Under the pieces are notes generated by a model. It did not search any database, was not told where the DNA came from, and was given only the letters and a program-made list of their open reading frames with translations. The position numbers and the translations under genes are program-made. Positions 42,690 to 53,466 of a stretch of DNA of 64,000 bases are shown here, one piece after another (position 1 is the stretch's first letter; the number at the start of each line of letters is the position of its first letter). Source of the DNA: Aquatica leii (Eukaryota > Arthropoda > Insecta > Coleoptera > Lampyridae); NCBI GenBank assembly GCA_035610365.1, contig CM069435.1:90305389-90369388 (forward strand), given 5' to 3'.

Positions 42690-43531
42690 ACAATCATTAT
42701 CTAACTCTACATCCAAAGTGTTTTGTCTAATGCTTTTAGTATTATTACAGACTTTTGATAAATGTCCTATCACTTTACATTTATTACATGTGTAGTTACT
42801 GTACTTACAGTTTTGTTTCGCTGTATGAAAATTACCACAGCATTTACATTTCCATTTACCCGACCTGGAACTATTTCCTTGATCCATCTTATTTGAAAAA
42901 TTCCTTGCTGTACCATGTGCTTTTTCATACTTCTGCTGTTGTACAGGTTTCTTCTTATGTAAAAATGCACGTCTTTGCTTTCAGCTTGAATACTCGATTC
43001 CCTTGCTTGAGCAATCTCCAGTAATTTATTCAAGGTTGTTGTAGGTTTTTCTTCACAAAGTCTATCTCTTATTTTTCCTTGTTTTAAGCCACACACGAAT
43101 TTGTCTTTTAAAATGTTTTGTAACTGCACACCAAATTCACAATTAGTTGACAAGTTATGTATTTTTGCATACCAATCGTTAACATTTTCATATTCTTCTT
43201 GTTTTGCATTGTAAAATTCTATACGTTCTCTAAATATGCAAGTTGTTGGCGAAAAATGGGTTTTTAAAAGATTACACAGGTCTTCATATGCTTTGGTACT
43301 CGGTAGGTCTGGCGTACACAAATCTCTGAGTATCTTGTAAGTATCGGAACCAATAAGACTTAATAATGCACTTACACGTTTATCTAATTCTCCAGCTGAT
43401 TGATTATCAGATGCAACAGTAGCATGCTTTTTTATACCATTTATGTTAAAAAATTGCTCTAACTGCTCTTGATATATAATCCAGCTGTCCCTTTTTGGAT
43501 TGAAGCTATCTATCGAACCAATTAATGCCAT
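42690..43531 (-). CDS. Gypsy element gag region
   Basis: It starts MALIGSIDSFNPKRDSWIIY about 70 bp inside the 5' LTR boundary. The retrotransposon Gag core includes SWIIYQEQLEQFFNINGIKK and CIFRERIEFYNAKQ. A zinc knuckle CNKCKVIGHLSKVC (C-x2-C-x4-H-x4-C) lies near 42.76 kb. Confidence 0.85.
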
Positions 43532-43601
43532 TGTAGTATTCTTTCCGTTATGGATATTTGTCGTCCCACGTTTTATTTTTTTTCCAGAATCGTCGCCAAT
43601 T

Positions 43602-43816
43602 TGTTATGTCGAGGTTAGCCGATGTGTACTTTCATTAATAAACCTTCACTAATTAATACGTTTATTAATACAGTCACAGACTATCGTTAAATTTTATATA
43701 TATAAACAAACACAATATACGAACGCTACTACAATCTCTGTGTATGGTCCCTTCTCCGCGGCCATATCTACAATGTCGTGGCTCTCCCCACGCCCCCGGT
43801 ACTTTAATACACTACA
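43602..43816 (-). repeat. 5' LTR of the young gypsy element
   Basis: 215 bp. TG...CA type ends on both strands (TGTTATG to CTACA). It drives the minus-strand transcript. Confidence 0.92.
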
Positions 43817-44130
43817 TAGAGAAATGTTTAAGAGTTACTGCGTATGTGAAACGCAAGAAAAAATTTATCTTTAGTATTAGCTGCCGAAGAGCTTAACGAT
43901 GCCGAGGCTTATTGGATCAAGCACGTTCAATACAGCATTTTTAATCAAGAAATAGAAGATTTAAAGAAACATAAATTTGTCAACAAGAAATAGTCTATTT
44001 ATAAATTAATGCCTTTTTTGGATGAAACTGGTGTCTTAAGGATCAAGACTCGTCTATAAGAATCAGAACTCTCTTATGAAACCGCAAATCTGATTATTCT
44101 ACCAAAGAAATCAATTTTTGTGTAATTGAG

Positions 44131-44588
44131 TAATAATTTAAGAAGAGGCGCAACTAGTGTGTTAAAAATCGTACTGTAGTTTTATCTCTCTTGTTTCTCT
44201 TTTTTTTACCCGTCTGTACCCCCTCTTTTCATAAACTAATAGACTAAGACCTGCTGCCATCTGCAAAATCGTGGTTTTTATTTTGCGAACTTACTTATTT
44301 CTCATGAAGTACCAGTTAGAACCTTATCTTATATTTGTGTTTACTTTACCGTTTACCTGTTCAAACAGGTTAATATCATAAACAATAGCTTGTATTGTTA
44401 CGACACAAGTCAATGTCAAACAAACTTAAACAATATCATGCTTTATATTTAAGAAAACAAAAAAATATGTATATTCAAATATTTATTTATTTTTGTAAAA
44501 TATAAATCGAAAACATAGAAATAACTAAAACAATGGAAATTAAATTAAAAGAAAATTGTTATGGGGATTTATTGTTATTATTTGTCAA
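44131..44588. other. AT-rich spacer, nothing recognised
   Basis: No gene or repeat partner was seen. Confidence 0.45.
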
Positions 44589-45600
44589 TTTTTAAAATTA
44601 TTCAAATTACCAGTCCACCAATAATAAATTATAAAACTTATAAAAAGTTAAGATTACAAAAAGTTTTTTAACTTACATTTTTTCGAACAATCTCAAATCT
44701 AAAAATTTGTAACTAGATAATTAAAAAAATGTAAGTTTTACAAAATGTTAAATGTTAATTATTTTAAAAAAGGAAGATGGTGCAATTTAGAAACTAATAT
44801 AAAAAAATTTAAGTTTAAAATCGTAATTGAAATTGGTTTGCTAGTTCAAAATTTGTATTTGATATTTTAATATAAATGAACTCTAGTAATTGAAGAATTT
44901 TGTGAAGAATTTCCCAGTGAGCAAATTGCAGCTAACACCGGCTTTTTTATAACTGCTTTAGCTTTTAAAGTCACTCTTTAGAACACTTTTAAGTGGTTTG
45001 TGAAAAAACTAAAACCTCCATGAAGCGTTTAAGTAGCTAAAAAATTCTCAGTTATGTTGCTGTTAGGTAGCTCCTTTAATGCATTAAAATCGGGCTTATA
45101 CAGCTCTTTGTGGTACTAGCAAAGTTTTAAAGAAGCTCTAAAGGAACTGTAAACCACCTTTCAGAAACAACTATACAGCTTAAATAACTTTATTTTTACT
45201 ACCTTTAAGTAGCTTAAAAATTAAATAAATATTTCATTAGAAAAAGAAATCTTGAAATCGTTACCTTTACTAATTTCTTAAAAAAATTGAGAAAAAATAA
45301 TAAAGGAGAACCCATTGAAAGACCTAGATTTTGTTTAAAAAATTGATTATCAAATTTATCACTTATTTTTACTGAAATCTTCTTAAACAATTTAGAAAGT
45401 AAATATATTTCTGAACACCAAATTTTCTTACAAAAAATAATATTTTGGAAAAGATATGTTGATGACATTTTTTGTATTTAAAAAAGTTGTAAATTTTTTT
45501 TGTAGACTTTTCTGAAGATGAGCATCATTATTTTAAAGCTCGAAACATATGTAAACGAATTTGTTATTAGTGGACTGGTAATTTAAATAATTTTAAATTA
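44589..45600. mobile_element. Penelope-like element remnant with inverted ends
   Basis: Reverse-transcriptase pieces lie on both strands. On minus (about 45.25-45.35 kb) FFKQNLGLSMGSPL is the Penelope/telomerase-type motif B region. On plus (about 45.37-45.48 kb) NNLESKYISEHQIFLQK and FWKRYVDDIFCI give motif C, Tyr-Val-Asp-Asp. The strand switch is near 45355. A hammerhead-like trace lies at 45512-45545. The end 45561-45600 is an inverted copy of 44589-44629 (core CCAGTCCACCAATAATAAA), as expected for the inverted terminal repeats of this class. No GIY-YIG domain is seen between the reverse transcriptase and the 3' motif. Confidence 0.65.
45512..45545 (+). ncRNA. Degenerate hammerhead-like motif, Penelope 3' end
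   Basis: CTGAAGATGAGC is followed by a loop and GCTCGAAAC, so GAGC pairs with GCTC before the GAAAC core. The first box departs from CTGATGA, so activity is doubtful. Its position after the Penelope reverse transcriptase mirrors 18609-18643. Confidence 0.4.
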
Positions 45601-45864
45601 AAATTAATGTTAAATTTCTGAAAGAATAATTGACCAATTCATTTTTTAAAAGGATTTTTGACGGAGAATCCATTTGTATCACTATGTTGCGTAGTTTAGT
45701 CAAAACTTAACGGCTTTACGAATTTGAGACTGTGGTCGTTCCGGTATCTTCAAAATATTATAGGACGTTTCTTCAACTATAAAACATATATTAAAAAAAT
45801 TACGTATTATTGCTTGTCTACTTATACCTTCGTTTAGTGAACTGGAGCTGTAGAAAGAATAAAT

Positions 45865-45980
45865 TTATTCGTCTTCACGATCGTCATCAATAAATAACAA
45901 TCGACGTTTTCTTCCATATGTTTGAGAAACTACTACATTTGAGTATCTTAGGTTGATGTTCATATCAAAAATTACAGCTT
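45865..45980 (-). CDS. Candidate terminal coding exon, unknown gene
   Basis: Right after a strong acceptor (TTTTTTACAG) the minus strand is open for 37 residues: AVIFDMNINLRYSNVVVSQT then YGRKRRLLFIDDDREDE and a stop, with an AATAAA overlapping the stop codon. It is less AT-biased than its surroundings, with a basic patch and an acidic tail. No upstream exon was recognised, so it may belong to a host gene, a transposon gene or be a remnant. I do not recognise the protein. Confidence 0.35.
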
Positions 45981-46329
45981 CTGTAAAAAATTATACTAAA
46001 TAAGCCCAAAAGGTAAAAAAAAAAATTAAGTTGTTAGTATGTATTTTAAAAATAAAGTTTTGAAAATGCAATTAGTATTAGTATTTTCAAAATTTTTGCG
46101 ATTTTTTTTAAACAATTGTAAAAACATTTTATGTATTGTTGGATTTGTATTGAAGTGCTTTCAGCATGCTAAAATAAACATAAAAGAATTTTGTTTATAA
46201 TTTTTTTTATTTTTTAAAAAACTAAGTATTTATTAGACAAGGTGCTAAAGAAATGCAGCCCTAACATTTACAAAAACGATATTTTTATTCGACATGCCAA
46301 CATCAACAAAAAACATTTAAATCAATGGC

Positions 46330-47404
46330 CAGAGCGATTATGCAATTACGATGAATCGATCATTATGCAAAATAATGATCGCGATATCGAGCGTCTGTAC
46401 AATAACGATCGCAATCATTGATCGCTTATAAAATAACAATTGCGGTTGTGGAAAAGAAATTAATACTTTTAATTATCGCATAAACAAATAAGACTAATAT
46501 AACACTATAATATTTACTTTAATAAATGTATAATAAACTTTAAGTATGCAGGTAGTTCACGGAAAATCGTAAAATTTTGTAGGTAAATAACCCCTTTGCT
46601 CTTTTCCTCGTAAGAATTTTAAACCACATACAGATTTTTTAATAAAAAAGTAACATGAATTTAAACATTGAATTATATTTTTTTTGTTTACAGAAATTTA
46701 ACAATGCATTCTTTTCAAAGAGAATTAGAAAATTCTTCTAGGAAAGAACGTTTGTAAAATTTGTGTCACACATTCAGCATTTAGGGAAAAACCTAGCTTT
46801 ATATAAACACCGAGGTAAATCATAAAAACACAGGAAGTTAAAAACAATAAGCATTAACTACAAACGATAATACGTATTTGAAAAGAATTGCAAATTTATT
46901 TTTAATACATAAATCTTCTGTTTGAGACAAATATCAATACAAGTTATGACTAATTACTCAACAATCTTTTCAGGGTCAATTTCAAATAGAAACATTTAAT
47001 TTACGAAAGAACGACACTTATCTTTTAATATGTTGTTTATTAATGCTTTAAACTATTTGTTCGTAAGTTTGCATCAGAATTCAAATAGCACGTCATGTCG
47101 AAAAAAAAACATCACAGTAGTATCTATTTTTTGTGAATTTTTGTAAATATTTTTTTTAAATGTAAATATGAACAAATTTTAATTAATTTATTGTTTAGAA
47201 ACGATGTTAAAAAATACTTATTTATGTTGATTTTCAATACTCCAAACGTTATTGTATCCCGGAAAACGAAAATCGAATGTTTATGGCTAGATTTATGACT
47301 AACTTTACACGAGCGACTTTTTAGCAACAGTCGATTACTAATTAATTCTAAATACCATGATTGCGATCATTGATCGTAGAAAATAATAGCGATCTCAGCT
47401 ACTG
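46330..47404. mobile_element. Non-autonomous DNA element with GATCGC-rich ends
   Basis: Both ends carry clusters of GATCGCAATCATTGATCGC-like palindromes (46.33-46.44 kb and 47.35-47.40 kb) in inverted orientation. The left end starts CAGAGCGATTATG and the right end, complemented, starts CAGTAGCTGAGATCGC. The ~900 bp interior is AT-rich and non-coding. CAG ends with subterminal repeats suggest a hAT-type MITE. No matching 8 bp target duplication was seen. Confidence 0.5.
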
Positions 47405-48105
47405 ATTTACAGTAATTATTTTAAGTTATTGTACAATTAAGTGCAACAAGAAGAAGAAGAATCCGGACAAGGAGATTCTCCGATGCTAATTTAAACCATT
47501 TTTAAACGTTTGGTAAAAAAAAAATTTTTTAAATATTTACCTGATTGAAGGTGTAGAACAAGAACTGCAGTCTGTTTAAAATTTCCTTTTGTTGTTATAC
47601 ATTATCTCCGAAGATGCTTCTCACAAATCTTCTTTTGTTTTAAATCTTCCAAGTCCATTGTGGCAATGTTTATATTTCCACAGTTTTTCTAACAGTCTTT
47701 AGCACGCACTTTATCACTAATAAAAAACTTAAGAAAACTAGTACCTTTGTTTTCGGTATTATTATTTTCACAATTAATATAAACACAACCGTGATCTGTA
47801 ACTTTTCCCATTTTAAAAATAAATCAATAATATATTTACACTTAAACTAAACAAAAGTTCAAACAAACATTACTACTACGAGAATTTCAAAAATCATATC
47901 GCAATGTTAACCCAAGAAAAACTTTCAATTCAATCCCGAAGTTCACAAGTCGACAGACACGCAAGAACTGAAAAATCTCGATCCAATACGAACGTGGCGA
48001 CCTCTATATCTCGATCCAAGCAGTCGATACGATATCGCCCCTTAAGTTGCATTTCTTCTTACATTTATTATTCAATGGTAAAAGTTAATATGGAAAATTC
48101 ATAAT
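47405..48105. other. AT-rich spacer, nothing recognised
   Basis: The open frame 47904-48104 is Ser/Arg-rich and matches nothing I know. Left unassigned. Confidence 0.4.
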
Positions 48106-48109
48106 CGTT

Positions 48110-49340
48110 GCTTCCACAGTGGAACTAATTTAACACTTGCCGAAATTATAAAACGATTTTGGATTATACACGCGCGACAAACGATCAAATCACTCCTAGG
48201 CAAGTGCGTCGTCTGTAAAAAGTTGCGTGGACAGCCAGGACAAGAATCTTTTGCACCTTTACCGAGAGAAAAAGCTTCGATGTCACATCCGTTTGAAAAT
48301 ACTGGTGTAGACTTTGCAAGACCATTGTATGTGTTAAGTGGAGTTAATGAAAAGCAAAAATCTTATTTAATGATTTTAACCTGTGCCGTTACGCGCGCCG
48401 TTCATTTAGAGTTGGTGCTAGACATTACTACGGATAGTTGCCTCCGAGGTTTTTGACGATTTGTTGTCAGACGAGGAGTGCCGAGTACTTTGTTTTCTGA
48501 CAATAGATAAGCACGCTTTATAGAAATCTGGAAGGCGAGACTGGGGTAGATTTTGGTAAAGGCTTATTAAAACGGTTAAAGATAGCCTCAGATTCGCCTT
48601 AGGGAAATCCCTCGTTTACGTCGATGAGTTGCAAACAATTCTAACGGAAATAGAAGCTACGGTGAACTCGAGACCGCTGACATACATTGATAGCGACGTA
48701 GGCAACTTATCTATATTATCTCCTTCAAGTTTTTTATTGGGGAATACACGTTCATGCATTTTACCTAATGTTGAAGTAAATGTAAATCGACAAGTAATTC
48801 TGCTAAAATGGAAAGAACGTCAGAGAATTGTTACCAAATTTTGGAAGAAGTGGTCTATTTACAACAACTACGTACTGCACACGTAAATCTATGGTATTCC
48901 CCAACAAAGAAATTCGAAGTTAACGATATCGTACTACTGCACGATCAAAATTTACCACGTCTAAGTTGAAAGATGGTACGTGTTATAAAAATATATTCAG
49001 GCAGAGATGGTAAGGTTCGCGCTTGTGAAGTTCAGTTGCCTAATAAAACTGTACTAAGACGACCGGTGCAGTTGTTGTACCCACTTGAAGTTCCTATTGC
49101 CGCCCGGGAGGATGTAGAAAAGAAGAAGGACGACTTCGTATGCGCCGGAACTAATGAGTTGATGCGTGAAGAAAGAAAGGGGAAATAGTGAATGATAAGA
49201 AAATGAATTATCATTATTATCTGTGTTACGTTAAAAACAAAACAGAACGTATTCTTTAGTTTCCTTTATAATTATATATTTAGTCAATAAATTACTTACT
49301 TGCAGAATCTTTTATTAGTTCGTTTACTATTTATTTCACA
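48110..49340 (+). mobile_element. BEL/Pao fossil, integrase end and LTR remnant
   Basis: A broken plus-strand copy holding only the 3' part. The integrase zinc region and core are at about 48.12-48.5 kb (CVVCKKLRGQPGQESFAPLP, NTGVDFARPLYVLSGVN, LILTCAVTRAVHLELV-like stretch). The integrase C-terminus is at 48.63-49.1 kb (EIEATVNSRPLTYIDSD, SPSSFLLGN, RACEVQLPNKTVLRRPVQLL). A purine-rich tract and a probable LTR remnant at 49189-49340 (TGAATGA to TTTCACA) follow. It ends exactly where the duplicated IR gene 3 segment begins. Confidence 0.82.
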
Positions 49341-49860
49341 ATAAGAAAGGAAATGAGCGACAGTACCGCACATCGCCCTGTTACACATCAAATTTGAATG
49401 TCTTTTGTTTCTAGGTTATGTTGCATTTATGTAGGTAGTTATTATATTATATTATTCGTAATATTTTTGTTATAATGTACACTACATGTAATTAAATAAA
49501 AAACAAAAACAATGGAGGTCAGTTAAAATTAGGTGTAATTTTTAGAATTTGTGATTACAAGGTATAGATTCCATAAAATTAAATATTCTCTTTTAAACAT
49601 AATTCGAGTTGTTTACGAGGATTTTCAAAAAGAAACGTATTTATTTAATAAAAACCTTTTGTGTTACAAACACGTTCAGCTTCGATCAGTTTACTGTGAG
49701 GGTTTCTACTTTTGATATGCTTGTAATAATAAGTGTTACATCAAAAAATTGCTATATTACCCACTGAATTATTTTTTATTGTTTGACTCTTCATATTTGT
49801 GACGTGTACGTGTATAATATCAGTTTGGCCAAGACATCTCTACTATCTGCATACCAAAAA

Positions 49861-51621
49861 ATGCCGAAGTACATTGTTCTAATAGTTCTGTGTTTTAAAT
49901 TATGCGTGTCTATTCAGCCAGAGCACCAAGTCACTACTTCTTTGCAAGATTGTGTAAAACGTACAATGAAAAAAGTTTTTAATTACGATGATACAATTTT
50001 ATTTATAAATTTCGAAAAAGAAAACATTTTACCTGAGTCAATTTCAAATCCATATGTTATTTTAAATTACTCGGTAACGCAAAAAGCAAAGAACACGCAA
50101 AAAGTTGTTTCAAATAATATTAATATGGTGATGCATTTAAAAAATTACACTGACATGAAGCTTTTATATCTCGGAATTCAGCATCTGATCCACATTAAAG
50201 AACAAGGTATACCTTCTCTTACAAAATATATATTTATTACGTTCGCAAGTACAATCGCTAAACTACCCGACATATTTAAGCTTTTGTGGAGACACAACAT
50301 CATAAACGTGGCAGTGATAATATACGATCCCAACAACAACTTTAAGGTGTATTATGCTAATCCACAAGCACCTGCTAATAAATGCGCAACGGAACTTAAC
50401 GATTTTATCGCAACAGATTGCAACTCCACAATTACGTATGAATTTCCAAAGACAACGAGAAAATTTTCGAACTGCAACCTCACTTTAGTTAGTAAATATA
50501 ATATAGACATTAGCCTAAATAGTTTCAGACCTACTGCCGTTGCTGCTTTAACGTTAAAAGAAGCGGCTAACTTCTTAAACATGACACTTGCACAAACTCG
50601 TTCCGTAGAATTTTATCCGCCAGATACTTTTTACGTGGTATTGTATGCACCAAAAGGCAATATTACCAACGAAGATATTACTATTCCATTAGTTGAAAGT
50701 AAAATGATATGGTTCGTACCCATACGTACAATAATGTCACCTTGGAAGGTGTTGATCATTATATTTAAACCCTTAGTGTGGATTTTAATTTTAATAGCGT
50801 TTTTGATAACTTTTGTATGCTGGGCCATCTTAATTTCTTGTACAAAATATTCTAACGATTATGTTGCCATATTTTTTGATGTTTTCTCGATTACTATATT
50901 AGGATCAAGTAATAGACCGCCGACAACGTTGGCTTTTCGTTTTATATTTCTGGCGTACGTAATCTACACGATCCACATACAAACAGCGTTTAGTTCAAAT
51001 TTAGTACAGATTTTGACACTACCGCAATACGATGATTTTATTAAAAACGAAGAAGATATAATAAACTCTAAAATTTCAGTTTTTGTTTATGACGACGTAA
51101 GTGCACCGATTTTACAAACGAAGAACATTTTTAAAAACATAAGTACAAGAGTTAAAAGGATTGATGTTTATGAAGTGGAGAATATTATCATAACTTCGAT
51201 TATCCGCAATTGCAGTTTTTATTTCTATGAAGACTTGTATTATCTATGGAGGAAAGAGAACGTGGAGAATAATAATTATTTTGTAGATAATACAGACGGT
51301 GGAACGGTAAAATTTTCAATCAAAACATCTCCCCTTTCTTATTTTTGTTACACATTAAATGAAATCACCATACGTCTAATTGAGACAGGATGCATCGATC
51401 GCCTAATTACAGCGCATAAAAACTACGAAAAATTCTACGAAAATCGTGTAAATGACTATTTTCATTATCAATATGATAAAGTGAGATTCAAAATGAAACA
51501 TGTCTGTTCAATTTTTGCACTTTGGGGAATTGGTCTCATTTTTGCATTAATTATATTTATCGGAGAACACGTAACGTTTTTCATAAAGCAACGTAAATTA
51601 GTTCGCATAAATACTCTATAA
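49861..51621 (+). CDS. Divergent ionotropic receptor (IR), IR gene 3
   Basis: An intact single-exon 586-residue receptor and the duplicate of the gene at 20336. It has the same signal peptide, starting at the ATG at 49861, and the same layout: N-terminal/S1 region to about 300 (W-F-V-P-I-R-T-I-M-S-P-W), M1 about 305-327, pore loop about 337-352 (ILGSSNRPP), M3 about 357-382 (YVIYTIHIQTAFSSNL), S2, and M4 about 549-573 (FALWGIGLIFALIIFIGEH). By eye about 13 of the first 212 residues differ from gene 2, against roughly 38 of the next 106 (S1 and M1). Further dense patches occur in S2 (SVFVYDDVSAP, IITSIIRNCSFYFYEDLYYL) with one extra residue. Both copies remain open, so both are probably expressed chemoreceptors with different ligand preferences; the ligands are unknown. 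Confidence 0.95.
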   Translation: MPKYIVLIVLCFKLCVSIQPEHQVTTSLQDCVKRTMKKVFNYDDTILFINFEKENILPESISNPYVILNYSVTQKAKNTQKVVSNNINMVMHLKNYTDMKLLYLGIQHLIHIKEQGIPSLTKYIFITFASTIAKLPDIFKLLWRHNIINVAVIIYDPNNNFKVYYANPQAPANKCATELNDFIATDCNSTITYEFPKTTRKFSNCNLTLVSKYNIDISLNSFRPTAVAALTLKEAANFLNMTLAQTRSVEFYPPDTFYVVLYAPKGNITNEDITIPLVESKMIWFVPIRTIMSPWKVLIIIFKPLVWILILIAFLITFVCWAILISCTKYSNDYVAIFFDVFSITILGSSNRPPTTLAFRFIFLAYVIYTIHIQTAFSSNLVQILTLPQYDDFIKNEEDIINSKISVFVYDDVSAPILQTKNIFKNISTRVKRIDVYEVENIIITSIIRNCSFYFYEDLYYLWRKENVENNNYFVDNTDGGTVKFSIKTSPLSYFCYTLNEITIRLIETGCIDRLITAHKNYEKFYENRVNDYFHYQYDKVRFKMKHVCSIFALWGIGLIFALIIFIGEHVTFFIKQRKLVRINTL

Positions 51622-51724
51622 GTCATTTCTATCAACCGTTATTAATTTTGCATCTTTGATATAAATAATATGAAATTGATTTAGCACAAAACTTGCATTA
51701 TGTACTGTGTGTAATTTAATCAAG

Positions 51725-53384
51725 ATAAACCAATTAATAAAATACTAAAAATATTATATAATTGTGTTTTCTTTATTAAAAGTTAGCGTCAACGACTACT
51801 CGTGGGTTGCAAGCTCAATTTCGAATAGATGAAGCCGTTTTCCAACGGTTCATTTTGTTACGTGCAAACTTTTCGTAACGTAATACCCTGTATATCGAAT
51901 TAAAATTAGATTCCGGTTTTGACGCCCTCTGCCGATCTTTCTGGTTACTGACATGTTGTGGAATTCATTTTCAAGCTGTCAACTACTTAAGATGGTTTGT
52001 GTCGTGTAAGATCCAAAGATTTTAAGTACATCCACTGTGATGGACAGGAAATTATAAGTTAATTACATATTTACCGTAATTTATTCGGCACAGGGTAAGA
52101 TATTTGCATCCGGTTTGTTAGGATTCTTTTGTAATTTCTTTCTTAATTTGATAGCCGTTCCGCCACGCTTTGGCCACATGTTCCGATTTAACTAATTAAG
52201 TACAAGGAGGAATGAACTTCGATAAATAATTGAAGGCCTATTAATTATCCACATTGAAAAGGAATGTCACTTCTTCGACATTAGTCGATTACGATACTCA
52301 CCTTTTAATAGTTAGAAGAAACAGCATTCGATATATATCGGGCTCTTATACTTAATTTCTTATATTAATAATTTTGTAGACTTCGACTTTCGTAAGTCAT
52401 TGCGTTGACACGACTTCATAAATTTCAGGCTCACTTACCGGGAAAAACGTTTTTTTCGATCAAGTAGGTACTGGATTGTGGGTAAGTTTATTTAATTATT
52501 TTGTCGCTGTCAGAAAAGTCACTCACGGAACTTTTGTTTATGTTAATTTCTGTAATTACGATCATTGTTGCAATACCATTAAGGTAGTTTCAGTAATTAT
52601 TTTATGTGTATCGCATGCTGTGTATAAACGATATTTATTACGAAATTTTCTTCGCTATTCATTTCGATTCAACTTATGTATTGTGTATTGCCGATACTTC
52701 TGGCATTTATGGATTGAGAATTAGATATACTCTTGTTAATATTCTACGTTACTAAATTAAAGTTTTTATACCTGTTAATCTTTCTTTTATGGTAACATAC
52801 CTTTCTCTTTTATTGTGGTTACCCGAACATCAGAGTAACAAGGATTACGAACCTAAAAATGTGTTACAAGCTTTGACTGTCTGTCTTGATCGAGGCAGAA
52901 GTGTTAATTATAAATGATCTGGCGCTCTTAATTATTATTCACTTGAATCTCCCCTATCTCCGACTGTGTGAGTTGGCCGTGCAAGGTTCGTAAGACCTAT
53001 AAGCTTGTAACAATTTGCTTCAACTTGTTTCCGAAAAACGTAGTGGGTCCTGGTAGATTGCTAGCTGTAATATATTTTTGTTGTCGGCATTGTAACTATT
53101 TGTCGTCGTTAAGATATCCACGATATTGGACTACCGTTGAATATCAGCAGGTACTCACTGGTTCATCGTCTCGTGTTAGACTCACCAGTATATTCACTGT
53201 TTGAATAGGCTGCTAAGCCATCAACTTTCTGTTCACCGCACACAATAACATAATTTGCCGTGTTCAACGCGTACTCTATAATGCGTTTCACTGCAACGCA
53301 CTCCTCTAACGGCTTAAAACTGCTATTGCAGACAATAAGTCACGTCGCGAAACACATGCTGTATACATTACAAATCCAACACTT
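51725..53384. other. 1.66 kb present only in the IR gene 3 copy
   Basis: It separates two blocks that are nearly adjacent in the other IR locus, so it is either an insertion here or a deletion there. No coding domain, terminal repeat or LTR was recognised. A 53 nt exon-like piece (52429-52481) lies between an acceptor-like TTTCAG and a GTAAGT donor, without partners. Confidence 0.45.
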
Positions 53385-53466
53385 TTGCGACATAGTTTGT
53401 AAGTGTCTACTGGTTCATCGCGTATGTTACTACTAAAATGATTTCTTGGTTCTATCGGTGTAGCAA

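Larger units (their letters stand above)
39247..43816 (-). mobile_element. Young Ty3/gypsy retrotransposon, nearly whole, 215 bp LTRs
   Basis: A 4570 bp element flanked by a TAGAG target duplication (39242-39246 and 43817-43821). Both LTRs are 215 bp, start TGTTATG, end CTACA, and differ at one position by eye, so the insertion is very recent. Coding order on the minus strand: gag, protease, reverse transcriptase, RNase H, integrase. A purine tract (AAAGAGGAGGAAA) adjoins the 3' LTR at 39462. The primer site beside the 5' LTR would start TTGGCGACGATTC; the tRNA was not identified. It looks close to whole, with a handful of coding breaks. Confidence 0.92.
38640..44130 (+). mobile_element. BEL/Pao fossil interrupted by a gypsy element
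   Basis: An old, broken plus-strand copy with several breaks. Left part 38.64-39.24 kb: the RNase H-like region (DASKAAYGAVAFIRELSENN, LWTDSKITLYCI, GNINPADLLTRGV). Right part 43.82-44.13 kb: the segment leading into the integrase (AEELNDAEAYWIKHVQYSIF, LMPFLDETGVLRIK). The gypsy element 39247-43816 sits between them with a TAGAG duplication. Gag, most of the reverse transcriptase and the integrase core were not seen. Confidence 0.82.
49341..53466 (+). repeat. Segmental duplication, unit B (IR gene 3 locus)
   Basis: 49341-51724 matches 19451-22189 and 53385-53466 matches 22215-22311. The 1.66 kb between (51725-53384) has no partner in unit A. Unit B is bounded on the left by a BEL LTR end and on the right by the 5' LTR of a gypsy element. 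Confidence 0.82.

Noticed and set aside
47904-48104. A Ser/Arg-rich frame before the BEL integrase
   Set aside because: Low-complexity composition and no link in frame to the BEL region; left unassigned.
52429-52481. A 53 nt exon-like segment between acceptor-like and donor-like sites
   Set aside because: No neighbouring exons in phase and no recognisable protein; splice-like sites are common in such DNA.
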